Source of the DNA: SIG440 sp045587485
GTDB lineage: Bacteria > Bacillota > Clostridia > Monoglobales > Monoglobaceae
DNA: 19,000 bases
Direction: 5' to 3'
Assembly: GCA_045587485.1 (NCBI GenBank)
Contig: JAZNCI010000089.1
Coordinates: forward strand, 1-19,000
Below the pieces are notes generated by a model that saw only the letters and a program-made list of their open reading frames with translations, had not been told where the DNA came from and ran no database searches. Within the stretch, counting starts at the first letter, position 1. Each line of letters opens with the position of its first letter. Positions 7,617 to 15,086 of the stretch are shown one piece after another. Made by a program: the position numbers and the translations under genes.

Positions 7617-9544
7617 TGGATAACAAAAAATTCTATCTGACAACTGCCATTGCGTATACGTCAAGAAAACCCCATATCGGAAACACCTATGAGGTTGTTC
7701 TTGCAGATAGCATTGCCCGATTTAAAAGGTTTGAAGGCTATGATGTGTTCTTCCTTACGGGAACAGATGAGCACGGACAAAAGATTGAGCAGCTTGCAAA
7801 CGAGGCAGGTATTTCGCCCCAGGCATATGTTGACGAAGTTGCAGGTGAAATCCGCACAATCTGGGATTTGATGAATTCTTCCTATGACAAATTTATCAGA
7901 ACAACAGATGACTACCACGTTGACAGTGTACAGAAGATTTTTAAAAAGCTTTATGACCAGGGCGATATCTATAAGGATTCATACACAGGTTGGTACTGTA
8001 CTCCATGCGAATCCTTCTGGACAGATACTCAGCTTGTTGACGGAAAGTGCCCCGATTGCGGACGTGAGGTGCACAAGGGCAATGAGGAAGCATACTTCTT
8101 TAAAATGAGCAAATATCAGGCGGCACTTGAAAAGCATATCGAGGAAAATCCCGATTTCATTCAGCCCGAATCCAGAAAAAAAGAAATGATAAATAACTTT
8201 ATCAAGCCTGGCATTCAGGATTTGTGCGTATCAAGAACAAGCATCAAATGGGGCATCCCCGTTACCTTTGATGATAAGCATACCATCTATGTATGGCTTG
8301 ATGCACTTACAAACTATATCAATGCTCTTGGCTACACTCCCGACTCAAAGGGCGAGCATTACAACAAATACTGGCCCGCAGATGTTCATATTATAGGCAA
8401 GGATATTTTGCGTTTCCATACGATTTACTGGCCTATCTTCCTTATGGCTCTTGGTGAGCCGTTACCTAAAAAGGTTTTCGGACATCCTTGGCTCCTCAGC
8501 GGCGAGGATAAGATGAGTAAATCCTTGGGTAATGTTATTTATGCAGATGATTTGGTGCGTCATTTCGGCACAGATGCAATAAGATATTATCTTCTTCGAG
8601 AGATGCCATATGCGCAGGACGGCACAATCACTTATGAAAAGATTGTAAGCTCCTATAATACCGACCTTGCCAATGTTCTGGGCAACCTTGCAAACCGTAC
8701 AGTTGCAATGGTAAATAAGTATTTTGACGGTGTTGTTCCCAATAAGGAAACCGCAACCGACTTTGATACGGATTTGGCCGCAGTTGCCGAAAAGGCAAAG
8801 GCGGATGTTGTGTCATTGATGGATGAATTCCGCACAGCAGATGCGCTTGAGGCTCTTTGGACAATTGCGAACCGTGCAAATAAATATATCGACGAAACAA
8901 TGCCCTGGGCGCTTGCCAAAGACGAGACGCAGATTGGCACGTTAAAGACAGTTATGTATAATCTGGTGGAGGCTCTTCGCTGGATTGCATCGCTCCTTGC
9001 ACCTTTTATGCCCGAAACCGCTGAAAAGCTGACTGCGGCACTTGGTGCGGATGCATATACTCTTGACGAGCTTGTGAATTTTGGCTCTGCAGAGGCAGGC
9101 CAGAGGGTTGGCGAGGCAGCAATGCTCTTTGCAAGAATTGATGCAGAAAAGAAGCTTGCAGAAATTGAAGAAGAAAATGTAGCAAACAAGGCACCTGCAA
9201 TTGAGATTGAGCCCTTTAAGTCAGATATTGACTTTGAAAAATTTCTTGACCTTGATATACGCGTGGGCAAGGTGCTTGAATGTGAGCCTGTTCCAAAATC
9301 ATCAAAGCTGCTGAGATTTACCATCGAAACAGGCAGTGAGACAAGACAGATTTTATCAGGGGTTGCAAAGTTCTGCAAGCCTGAGGATATGATTGGCAAG
9401 AATGTTCTGTTTGTTGCAAACTTCCCGCCAAGAAAGATGATGGGTCTTGAATCAAACGGAATGATTTTAAGTGCCGAATACAAGGACGATTTGACTGTTT
9501 TGACAGTTGACGAGAACATTCAAAGCGGAGCACAAATCGTTTAA
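7616..9544 (+). CDS. metG: Methionyl-tRNA synthetase with C-terminal tRNA-binding domain
   Basis: A 642-residue class I synthetase that charges tRNA-Met. The HIGH-like box is PHIGN (19-23) and the second signature is KMSKS (299-303). Four zinc ligands appear as CTPC (128-131) and CPDC (145-148), a one-knuckle arrangement. The anticodon-binding helical domain follows (about 330-520). A C-terminal Trbp111/Arc1p-like OB domain starts near residue 545 (FEKFLDLDIRVGKVLEC) and includes FPPRKMMGLESNGMIL; it makes the enzyme a dimer and adds tRNA affinity. Met1 overlaps the ruvB stop by one base, with AAAGGATG as ribosome site. I see no T-box leader before it, so expression follows the ruv operon. 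It is complete and of normal length. Confidence 0.97.
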   Translation: MDNKKFYLTTAIAYTSRKPHIGNTYEVVLADSIARFKRFEGYDVFFLTGTDEHGQKIEQLANEAGISPQAYVDEVAGEIRTIWDLMNSSYDKFIRTTDDYHVDSVQKIFKKLYDQGDIYKDSYTGWYCTPCESFWTDTQLVDGKCPDCGREVHKGNEEAYFFKMSKYQAALEKHIEENPDFIQPESRKKEMINNFIKPGIQDLCVSRTSIKWGIPVTFDDKHTIYVWLDALTNYINALGYTPDSKGEHYNKYWPADVHIIGKDILRFHTIYWPIFLMALGEPLPKKVFGHPWLLSGEDKMSKSLGNVIYADDLVRHFGTDAIRYYLLREMPYAQDGTITYEKIVSSYNTDLANVLGNLANRTVAMVNKYFDGVVPNKETATDFDTDLAAVAEKAKADVVSLMDEFRTADALEALWTIANRANKYIDETMPWALAKDETQIGTLKTVMYNLVEALRWIASLLAPFMPETAEKLTAALGADAYTLDELVNFGSAEAGQRVGEAAMLFARIDAEKKLAEIEEENVANKAPAIEIEPFKSDIDFEKFLDLDIRVGKVLECEPVPKSSKLLRFTIETGSETRQILSGVAKFCKPEDMIGKNVLFVANFPPRKMMGLESNGMILSAEYKDDLTVLTVDENIQSGAQIV

Positions 9545-9552
9545 AACACTGC

Positions 9553-9608
9553 GTCCCCTACGGGACATACAATTTTCGCTTCATCTTCGCCTTTGGGCGA
9601 AGATGAAG
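9553..9608 (+). other. Tandem hairpins between metG and the DUF1015 gene
   Basis: A small hairpin GTCCC-CTAC-GGGAC (9553-9566) is followed by a perfect 13-bp stem (arms 9579-9591 and 9596-9608, loop TTTG). Neither is followed by a U tract on the plus strand (GAGAGATTAT follows), so a simple terminator is doubtful. The structure may protect the metG mRNA 3' end, act as a factor-assisted terminator, or be part of a dispersed repeat. It ends 34 bp before the next start codon. Confidence 0.5.
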
Positions 9609-9642
9609 GAGAGATTATAAAAAATTATGGAGATAAAATATT

Positions 9643-10848
9643 ATGAGTATTTTTAATAAGGCAGACATACTTTTGCCCGAATGTATTGATATGGAAAAAT
9701 GGAGTACGGTTGCTTGCGACCAGTATACAGCCCAGCCCGAATACTGGGAAAGAGTTAAGGAATTTGTAGGCGATTGCCCATCAACTCTTAACATTGTTTA
9801 TCCCGAGGCATTTTTGTCAGAGGGTGATGCCAGAATTGAGGCAATTAACAATTCAATGAAGGATTACCTTGACAAGAATATTTTTGTTGCCCTTAAAGAC
9901 AGCTTGATTTATGTTGAAAGAACAATGAACAGCGGCAAAATCCGTCGTGGTATTGTTGGTGCAATTGATTTGGAGGAATACGATTTTTCAAAAGGCTCCA
10001 AAAGTGCAATCCGTGCCACTGAGGGAACAATTTTGTCAAGAATTCCGCCCAGAGTGAAAATTCGTGAGAATGCACCGTTAGAGCTGCCCCACGCAATTTT
10101 GCTGGTTGATGATATAGCGGATTATATTATTGGCGGAATTGAAAAGTCAAGACCCCTTTATGAATTTGACCTGATGGAGGGCGGCGGACATATCGCAGGT
10201 TGGCATATAAAGGGTGAAGAGGCAGATGCCGTAATCGGTAGAATTAATAAATTTGCAAAGGATGCTCCTGACAACCTGGTGTTTGCTGTGGGTGACGGAA
10301 ATCATTCTCTGGCAACTGCAAAAACCTGTTGGGATAACCTTAAAAAGACTTTAACAGAGGAAGAACAAAAGAACCATCCCGCAAGATTTTGCCTTGTGGA
10401 GCTTGAAAATATTCATGACGAGGCTTTGGAATTTGAACCCATCCACAGAGTTGCTTTCGGTAAAGGTATTGCCGAGGTAAAGACGGCACTTGCGGAGTAT
10501 TACCAGATTTCGGGAACTGCGGTTGATGGTGCTCAGGAGATAAAGCTTGTTTCGGGCGAGTATACAGAAAGTCTTTTTGTCGCAAACCCATCATCAAATC
10601 TTACGGTTGGAACGTTGCAGAACTTTCTTGACAGTATGGGATACGAGCTTGACTACATACATGGCGATGACGTGGTAAGACAGCTGTCTGACCGAGAGGA
10701 TGCAACGGGCTTTTTGCTCCCTTGTCCTCAAAAATCTGAGCTCTTTGAAACAGTTATTGTTGATGGCGCTCTGCCCAGAAAGACATTCTCGATGGGCGAG
10801 GCAAACGAAAAACGTTTTTATCTTGAGGCAAAGAAAATTGTTAAGTAG
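9643..10848 (+). CDS. DUF1015 family protein
   Basis: A 401-residue soluble protein with no signal peptide or membrane segment. It resembles DUF1015 (COG4198) members: ATEGTILSRIPPRVKIRENA (125-144), LVDD near 154 and the hallmark VGDGNHSLATAKTCW (216-230), equivalent to the ADGHHRYETA motif of other members. The Asp-Gly-x-His segment recalls ParB/SerK-like fold kinases, but that link is my inference; the biochemical role is unknown. The start at 9643 has GGAG about 10 bp upstream. It follows metG by 98 bp with a double hairpin in between, so it may be a separate unit or a weakly coupled one. A convergent sugar kinase lies downstream. No lesion is seen. Confidence 0.8.
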   Translation: MSIFNKADILLPECIDMEKWSTVACDQYTAQPEYWERVKEFVGDCPSTLNIVYPEAFLSEGDARIEAINNSMKDYLDKNIFVALKDSLIYVERTMNSGKIRRGIVGAIDLEEYDFSKGSKSAIRATEGTILSRIPPRVKIRENAPLELPHAILLVDDIADYIIGGIEKSRPLYEFDLMEGGGHIAGWHIKGEEADAVIGRINKFAKDAPDNLVFAVGDGNHSLATAKTCWDNLKKTLTEEEQKNHPARFCLVELENIHDEALEFEPIHRVAFGKGIAEVKTALAEYYQISGTAVDGAQEIKLVSGEYTESLFVANPSSNLTVGTLQNFLDSMGYELDYIHGDDVVRQLSDREDATGFLLPCPQKSELFETVIVDGALPRKTFSMGEANEKRFYLEAKKIVK

Positions 10849-10868
10849 AAAATATTATAAAAAATATT

Positions 10869-10890
10869 CGGGGTGGCAAATGCCACCCCG
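10869..10890. terminator. Convergent hairpin between DUF1015 gene and sugar kinase
   Basis: A perfect 10-bp G+C-rich inverted repeat (CGGGGTGGCA and its complement) around AA. Read from the kinase side (minus strand) it lies about 57 bp past the stop and is followed by AATATTTTATAATATTTT, a plausible U-rich tail. Read from the DUF1015 side it is 20 bp past the stop, but A residues follow, so on that strand it would act poorly as an intrinsic terminator. Confidence 0.65.
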
Positions 10891-10946
10891 AAAAAAATGC
10901 AACTTTCCAATTTGAACACACAAAGCGTGAATGTTATATTTGAAAA

Positions 10947-11885
10947 TTATTGTTTATTTACAAAATCTAAAATTTCTTCGTATGATGTGATACCTGTGGT
11001 TGCACCCGTTGCCATTACGCAATGCGCACCTGTTCCGTTGGCAAACTTAACACATTCCTCTAAACTGCAATCTCTTGCAAAAGCCGCCAGAAAGCCCGAG
11101 CAAAAGCTGTCGCCTGCACCGGTTGTATCAACTGCGGTAACACCCTTACAGCAGGGAAAAATCTGCCCCTTGCTTTCGGTACTGCGTCTTAAGAATGCAC
11201 CCTTACTGCCCATTTTGATTACAACATTTTTTGCGCCACGGCTGAAAAATACATCGGCAATATCCTCAACATCTTCTTTTTCAGCAATGCACACAGCTTC
11301 GTCAATACTGGGCATAAGATAGTCTATGTAGGGCATCGACATATCAAGTAATTCTCCCCATCTGCCGCTTGCATCCCAGCAAACGTCAAGGAAGGTTGTT
11401 TTGCCCATTTCCTTACATTTTTTCAAAAATTCCATTGTTTCAGCACCGTCAAAGGTGTTCATAAGGAACGAACCTGTAACAAATACCAAATCACAGTCTT
11501 CAATCAAAGAATAGTCAATGTCCTTTTCTGAAAATACTGCGTTTGTACCAACGCAGTGAAAGAATGAGCGTTCACCAGTTTTGTCAAGCATAAGCACCGA
11601 TGCCGAGGTCTGAACGCTGTCGTCTGTTTTAAGACCTTGAGTGTTGACACCTGCACGAGTCAGCTTGTCACGCAGAAAGCTACCGAAAACATCATCGCCA
11701 ACCTTGCCTATCAAGGTGGTTTCAACACCAAGCTTTTTTACGTTTATTGAGGCGGTCATTGCATTTCCACCGTTGTGAAGAGTAATTGAATTTACCGGCA
11801 ACAGCAGACCTTTTTCGGGATATGCGGTAACAGGCTCTACAATTACATCCGCAACCAGAATTCCAACACACGCAACTTTTTTCAT
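10947..11885 (-). CDS. PfkB/ribokinase family carbohydrate kinase
   Basis: A 312-residue cytoplasmic kinase. The start at 11885 gives the family N-terminus MKKVACVGILVADVIVEPV and has AAGGAGG about 11 bp upstream; the longer in-frame extension adds no family sequence. The substrate-side motif is NGGNAMTASINVKKLG (38-53). The ATP/anion-hole motif is DTTGAGDSFCSGF (253-265) with D259 as the expected catalytic base. These kinases phosphorylate a sugar or nucleoside hydroxyl using ATP. The exact substrate cannot be assigned; no transporter or isomerase gene is next to it to give a hint. It converges on the DUF1015 gene. Confidence 0.88.
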   Translation of the reverse strand: MKKVACVGILVADVIVEPVTAYPEKGLLLPVNSITLHNGGNAMTASINVKKLGVETTLIGKVGDDVFGSFLRDKLTRAGVNTQGLKTDDSVQTSASVLMLDKTGERSFFHCVGTNAVFSEKDIDYSLIEDCDLVFVTGSFLMNTFDGAETMEFLKKCKEMGKTTFLDVCWDASGRWGELLDMSMPYIDYLMPSIDEAVCIAEKEDVEDIADVFFSRGAKNVVIKMGSKGAFLRRSTESKGQIFPCCKGVTAVDTTGAGDSFCSGFLAAFARDCSLEECVKFANGTGAHCVMATGATTGITSYEEILDFVNKQ

Positions 11886-11973
11886 TATAGCAACATCCTC
11901 CTTAAAGTTGATTTCTATATCGTCAGTGTGACCCAATAGCTAATACATTCATTGTATAATGTCCTTTCAGTGT

Positions 11974-12002
11974 TGTATACTGTTTTAAATTTTACATCTA
12001 AA
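11974..12002 (-). promoter_or_regulatory. Candidate promoter of the sugar kinase gene
   Basis: On the minus strand: TTTAGA (12002-11997), a 17-bp spacer and TATACA (11979-11974), about 90 bp before the kinase start. The match is moderate (4 of 6 at -35). The rest of 11886-12126 is A+T-rich; I see no gene or strong structure there, only a short open frame at 11952-12146 with no ribosome site. Confidence 0.4.
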
Positions 12003-12126
12003 AAAACACAAACAATTTATTTATTGGTTAAATCAATTATAGCAAATTGTACCAGGTATGTCAAGATAGTTATTTCTATGGCAAAGATATTTATTGCAGG
12101 AATTAACCGTGAGATAACCAGAATGA

Positions 12127-12155
12127 TTGACAACAAATATATTTGATGATATAAT
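12127..12155 (+). promoter_or_regulatory. Consensus sigma-70-type promoter of the gtrA-like operon
   Basis: TTGACA (12127-12132), a 17-bp spacer, and TATAAT (12150-12155) match the consensus at every position. The predicted start near 12162 leaves a leader of about 98 nt before the GtrA-like gene. The leader contains distant complementary pieces CCGAC (near 12180) and GTCGG (near 12243) that could close a stem, but no known riboswitch class is evident. Confidence 0.85.
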
Positions 12156-12259
12156 TTATATAAGAATATACATAATTCCCGACAGAATGGAAAGACTAAA
12201 ATGATTTGCTTTGTTCAGGCTTGTGAAAAGTGACACATACGTCGGATTGAGGTGTGCGG

Positions 12260-12661
12260 ATGAAGAATTTTATCAAAAACAACCGCGAAATGATTTTATA
12301 TATGGCTTTCGGGACTCTGACTACTGTTGTAAATTTTTTGACATATTATATTATGTCAAAAATCAACGATAACACTGCGGTAGATACGGCAGTGGCTTTG
12401 CTTGCGTCAATAATTGTTGCGTATGCAACCAACCGTACTATGGTTTTTAAAAGTGAGCATCACGGTATAAGGGCGGTATTTCTCGAATTTTTTTACTTTA
12501 TTGCCTGCCGGTTGATTTCGGGATTTATGGATATAATAATCATGGTTGTATTTGTTGATTTTTTTCATTACAACGACCTGTGTATAAAACTGCTTTCTAA
12601 TGTTTTTGTTATAATATTTAATTATGCTGCCAGCAAATGGCTGATTTTTAAAAGAAAATAA
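12260..12661 (+). CDS. GtrA-like membrane protein
   Basis: A 133-residue integral membrane protein with four predicted helices: around YMAFGTLTTVVNFLTYYI, VALLASIIVAYATN, IACRLISGFMDIIIMVVFV and LLSNVFVIIFNYAASKWLIF. It has the GtrA-family layout, including NRTMVFK after helix 2 and the basic ending KWLIFKRK. GtrA proteins are thought to flip or help flip polyprenyl-phosphate-linked sugars across the membrane. The ATG at 12260 is favoured, with GAGGTG about 5 bp upstream; a GTG two codons earlier would sit on the ribosome site itself. It is first in an operon with a polysaccharide deacetylase and a secreted protein. A matching GT2 enzyme is not in this operon; one is at the window start, 11.5 kb away. 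Confidence 0.85.
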   Translation: MKNFIKNNREMILYMAFGTLTTVVNFLTYYIMSKINDNTAVDTAVALLASIIVAYATNRTMVFKSEHHGIRAVFLEFFYFIACRLISGFMDIIIMVVFVDFFHYNDLCIKLLSNVFVIIFNYAASKWLIFKRK

Positions 12662-12687
12662 ACTTTTGGTTTCAGGAGGCTGGATTT

Positions 12688-13524
12688 GTGATAAACAAAA
12701 TTATACCTGTACTTTTAATTATAGCAATTATTTTTTCTGTTTCGGTTGCCGCCAACGGCGGTGACACGGTTGCTGTTCCTGTACTTATGTATCACTCGGT
12801 GGGTGACGGCGACACCCTTGTTGTCATATCTCCAGAAAATTTCAGAAATCATCTTCAGGCAATAAAGGAAAACGGTTTTACTCCGGTATCTCTGGATGAA
12901 ATGATAAATTATGTTGATTTTGGATTTCCTTTGCCAGAAAAGCCTGTTTGTATAACATTTGACGACGGATATCTTGACAACTATACGATGGCATTTCCTA
13001 TGCTTAAGGAATATGGTTACAAGGCAACAATTTTTTCAATCGTCAGTTCGGTGGGTAAAGCCACCTACAAGGATACAAATTACGGAATTATCCCACATTT
13101 CAGCTATGATCAGGCAAGAGAAATGATAGATTCAGGGCTGATTTCGGTGCAAAGCCACACTTATGATATGCACCAGAGCCCAAAATACGAAAGCAGGCAG
13201 GCAAGGGAGACGGTTTTGCGTTTTGAAAACGAAGCGCTTTTGGACTATATCTCAAGCTTTCAGGGTGATTTAATCACGGCAAAAACAATTCTTGAGTCAG
13301 AGCTTGAAAAGCCCCTTGTTGGTTTTGCCTACCCTCTGGGTAAGTATAATGCTGTCACAGATTATATCCTTAAAAGCAACGGCGTGAGAGTGACTATGGC
13401 AACCTCAGTTGGTATGAATTATATAAAGCAATATGACAAAAATAGCTTGTACAACCTTAACCGTTATAATATTTATAATGGTGTAAGTGCAGAGCAACTG
13501 ATAAAATGGCTTAGTGGAGATTAG
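12688..13524 (+). CDS. Secreted or membrane-anchored CE4 polysaccharide deacetylase
   Basis: A 278-residue protein with a GTG start and AGGAGG 8 bp upstream (12674-12679). Residues 3-21 form a signal or anchor helix. The NodB-homology domain is clear: PVLMYHSV (31-38), TFDDGY (90-95) with D92 (base) and D93 (metal), SHTYDMH (156-162) with H157 and H162 as metal ligands, and FAYPLGKYN (213-221). The H-x4-H spacing fits the PgaB/IcaB-like branch. It removes N-acetyl groups from an extracellular glycan such as poly-GlcNAc or peptidoglycan; the substrate is inferred only. It lies 26 bp after the GtrA-like gene and 2 bp before the next one, so all three are co-transcribed. Confidence 0.9.
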   Translation: MINKIIPVLLIIAIIFSVSVAANGGDTVAVPVLMYHSVGDGDTLVVISPENFRNHLQAIKENGFTPVSLDEMINYVDFGFPLPEKPVCITFDDGYLDNYTMAFPMLKEYGYKATIFSIVSSVGKATYKDTNYGIIPHFSYDQAREMIDSGLISVQSHTYDMHQSPKYESRQARETVLRFENEALLDYISSFQGDLITAKTILESELEKPLVGFAYPLGKYNAVTDYILKSNGVRVTMATSVGMNYIKQYDKNSLYNLNRYNIYNGVSAEQLIKWLSGD

Positions 13525-13526
13525 TT

Positions 13527-14885
13527 ATGAAAAGAACAATATGTATGCTTATGTCATTGGTGCTGGCTATATTGCCCGCAACGGTGTATGCACAGCAGAA
13601 TTCGGATTTGAATATATTGGAAGAAGAGCCAAAAGTGATATACTATACCGATGACGGAACAGAAATACTTTCCCGACAGAAAGTTATCGGCGGTATAGCA
13701 CAGATATCATCTGTTGTTCCTCAAAAAGCGGGAAAGATTTTTTGCGGATGGCGTACCGAGGGAAAAAAGGGACTGTTTAAGCCTGGCCAGACAATTGAGA
13801 GCAAGAACGATATTTTGCTTAGTGCCGTCTGGGAAAGCGGAAATCTTCCCCACCTGAAGCTGAAGGCGGTGTCGGATAAAGATGGCGGGGTAACCTTCAG
13901 TCTTGATTTTTCATACGGCGGTTTTATGAATTATGCATACTTTGCGGTACATATACGAAATCTGACAACCGCAGATGAGAATGTGTTTGAAATAACCGAT
14001 GGCAAAATAACTGTTGACAGTTTGCCGCAAGGTCAGTATAAAGCAGTTTTGTCGGCAAAAAAATATGATATTGAATATTTAAGCGATGCTGTCAACTTTG
14101 TTGTTCTTTCGGGAATAACAGAAACAAATGATACACTTAAGCTGGTTATGGACGGCAAAGATTTGATTTTTGCCGATGAACAGCCCCAACTGATAGGCAA
14201 TTATACATACATTGCGGTAAGACCTTTTTGTGAGAGTATGAATGCTCGTGTTGCGTGGAAGAATGAGGACCGTAGTTCAACTATTACACTTGGCGGAACA
14301 ATAATAAAATTGTTTGAGAATTCAGACGAATGTATAGTTAACGGAACCCTTCAAAAACTCCCCGTAAAAACTATAATAAAAAATGGAAGAATGTTGTTGC
14401 CATTGCGGTCTGTGGCGGAATTCTGCAATGCAGAGATATTATGGGATGATAACCGAACGGTTTATATTTATCGTGGCAATAAAAGCATTTTTGAAGAAAA
14501 TATGATGTACATCAGTACATCCGAAGGAAAATATCTTGGCGTTGACAGTGATGGAATATCCTTGAAAGGAATAGCAGATTATGGCTGCGGATGGATATTT
14601 GATGCAGTTGACGTGGCAAAAGGAATTTATATTATTTACAGTTTGACAGACCTCGAAAAACCGATACGGATAAATGATAGTGTGGTTGTTTCGGGTCAGA
14701 AGGTAATGATTGATAAAACAGATGGATTTGATGGACATTTGTGGCGGTTGAGAGAAAACAATGACGGAACCTATACAATTTCTCCGGCGAATAATACCGA
14801 ACTGTATTTTGACGTTGAAAATCTGTTGTTGACCGATAAACCTGTGAAATTAAATATAAATCACATAAACAATCTTGGAATTTAA
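13527..14885 (+). CDS. Secreted modular protein: InlB-type repeat, copper-amine-oxidase-N-like domain, beta-trefoil-like C-terminus
   Basis: A 452-residue exported protein. A signal peptide (MKRTICMLMSLVLAILPATVYA, cut after about residue 22) is followed by one InlB B-type repeat (about 36-103, with AGKIFCGW and ending LSAVWE). Next comes a beta-rich domain (about 105-196). A copper-amine-oxidase-N-like region (about 203-317) has two half-repeats with YIAVRPFCESMNARVAW and MLLPLRSVAEFCNAEILWDD. The last segment (about 322-450) has ricin-type features (GKYLGV, GHLWRL, DGTYTISP). No LPXTG or SLH anchor is seen, so wall or glycan binding would come from these domains. It is 2 bp downstream of the deacetylase stop, probably translated by coupling. 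It may be a binding partner or scaffold for the modified polymer; no catalytic motif is seen. Confidence 0.8.
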   Translation: MKRTICMLMSLVLAILPATVYAQQNSDLNILEEEPKVIYYTDDGTEILSRQKVIGGIAQISSVVPQKAGKIFCGWRTEGKKGLFKPGQTIESKNDILLSAVWESGNLPHLKLKAVSDKDGGVTFSLDFSYGGFMNYAYFAVHIRNLTTADENVFEITDGKITVDSLPQGQYKAVLSAKKYDIEYLSDAVNFVVLSGITETNDTLKLVMDGKDLIFADEQPQLIGNYTYIAVRPFCESMNARVAWKNEDRSSTITLGGTIIKLFENSDECIVNGTLQKLPVKTIIKNGRMLLPLRSVAEFCNAEILWDDNRTVYIYRGNKSIFEENMMYISTSEGKYLGVDSDGISLKGIADYGCGWIFDAVDVAKGIYIIYSLTDLEKPIRINDSVVVSGQKVMIDKTDGFDGHLWRLRENNDGTYTISPANNTELYFDVENLLLTDKPVKLNINHINNLGI

Positions 14886-14895
14886 AAGAACATCA

Positions 14896-14929
14896 AAACA
14901 ACCACCGACAAAAAAGTCGGTGGTTGTTT
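14896..14929 (+). terminator. Terminator of the GtrA/deacetylase/secreted-protein operon
   Basis: A perfect 14-bp stem (arms 14896-14909 and 14916-14929, core ACAACCACCGAC) with a loop of six A residues, ten bases after the stop codon. The right arm ends in TTGTTTGTATA, giving a U-rich end. It is a convincing rho-independent terminator. Confidence 0.9.
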
Positions 14930-14938
14930 GTATACATA

Positions 14939-15028
14939 CTATTTCTCTTTTTTCATACCCATATAAAAAGTATCTTTGCTCATCGGTTTGTTCTGAATAG
15001 AATCAAGTGCTTCACCGAAACGATTGAA
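14939..15028 (-). pseudogene. C-terminal coding scar of an unidentified protein
   Basis: Between two terminators the minus strand has a short open stretch starting just after a stop at 15031-15029 and ending in TAG at 14941-14939. It translates as FNRFGEALDSIQNKPMSK followed by DTFYMGMKKEK. Amphipathic helix pattern, Lys-rich C-terminus and balanced composition look like the true end of a protein, yet there is no start codon or ribosome site. I read it as the residue of a deleted gene, probably from a mobile element. The family was not recognised. Confidence 0.4.
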
Positions 15029-15039
15029 TTAAACGAATA

Positions 15040-15072
15040 GCCGTAAACCCTTGTATTATGTGGGTTTACGGC
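15040..15072 (-). terminator. Hairpin terminator after the 173-residue gene
   Basis: Inverted repeat GCCGTAAACCC (15040-15050) and GGGTTTACGGC (15062-15072) around an 11-nt loop. On the minus strand it begins 14 bp after the stop of the 173-residue gene and is followed by TATTCGTTTAATTC, a mild U-rich tail. On the plus strand ATTATGTCTTTTT follows, so it may work both ways. Confidence 0.65.
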
Positions 15073-15086
15073 ATTATGTCTTTTTA

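Noticed and set aside
8653..9519. Long minus-strand open frame (288 residues) inside metG
   Set aside because: Low-complexity Ser/Ala/Phe-rich translation, no ribosome site, fully antisense to a clear metG. It follows from codon bias in the real gene.
11952..12146. Possible 64-residue gene upstream of the GtrA-like operon
   Set aside because: No ribosome site, odd composition, and it overlaps the consensus promoter at 12127-12155.
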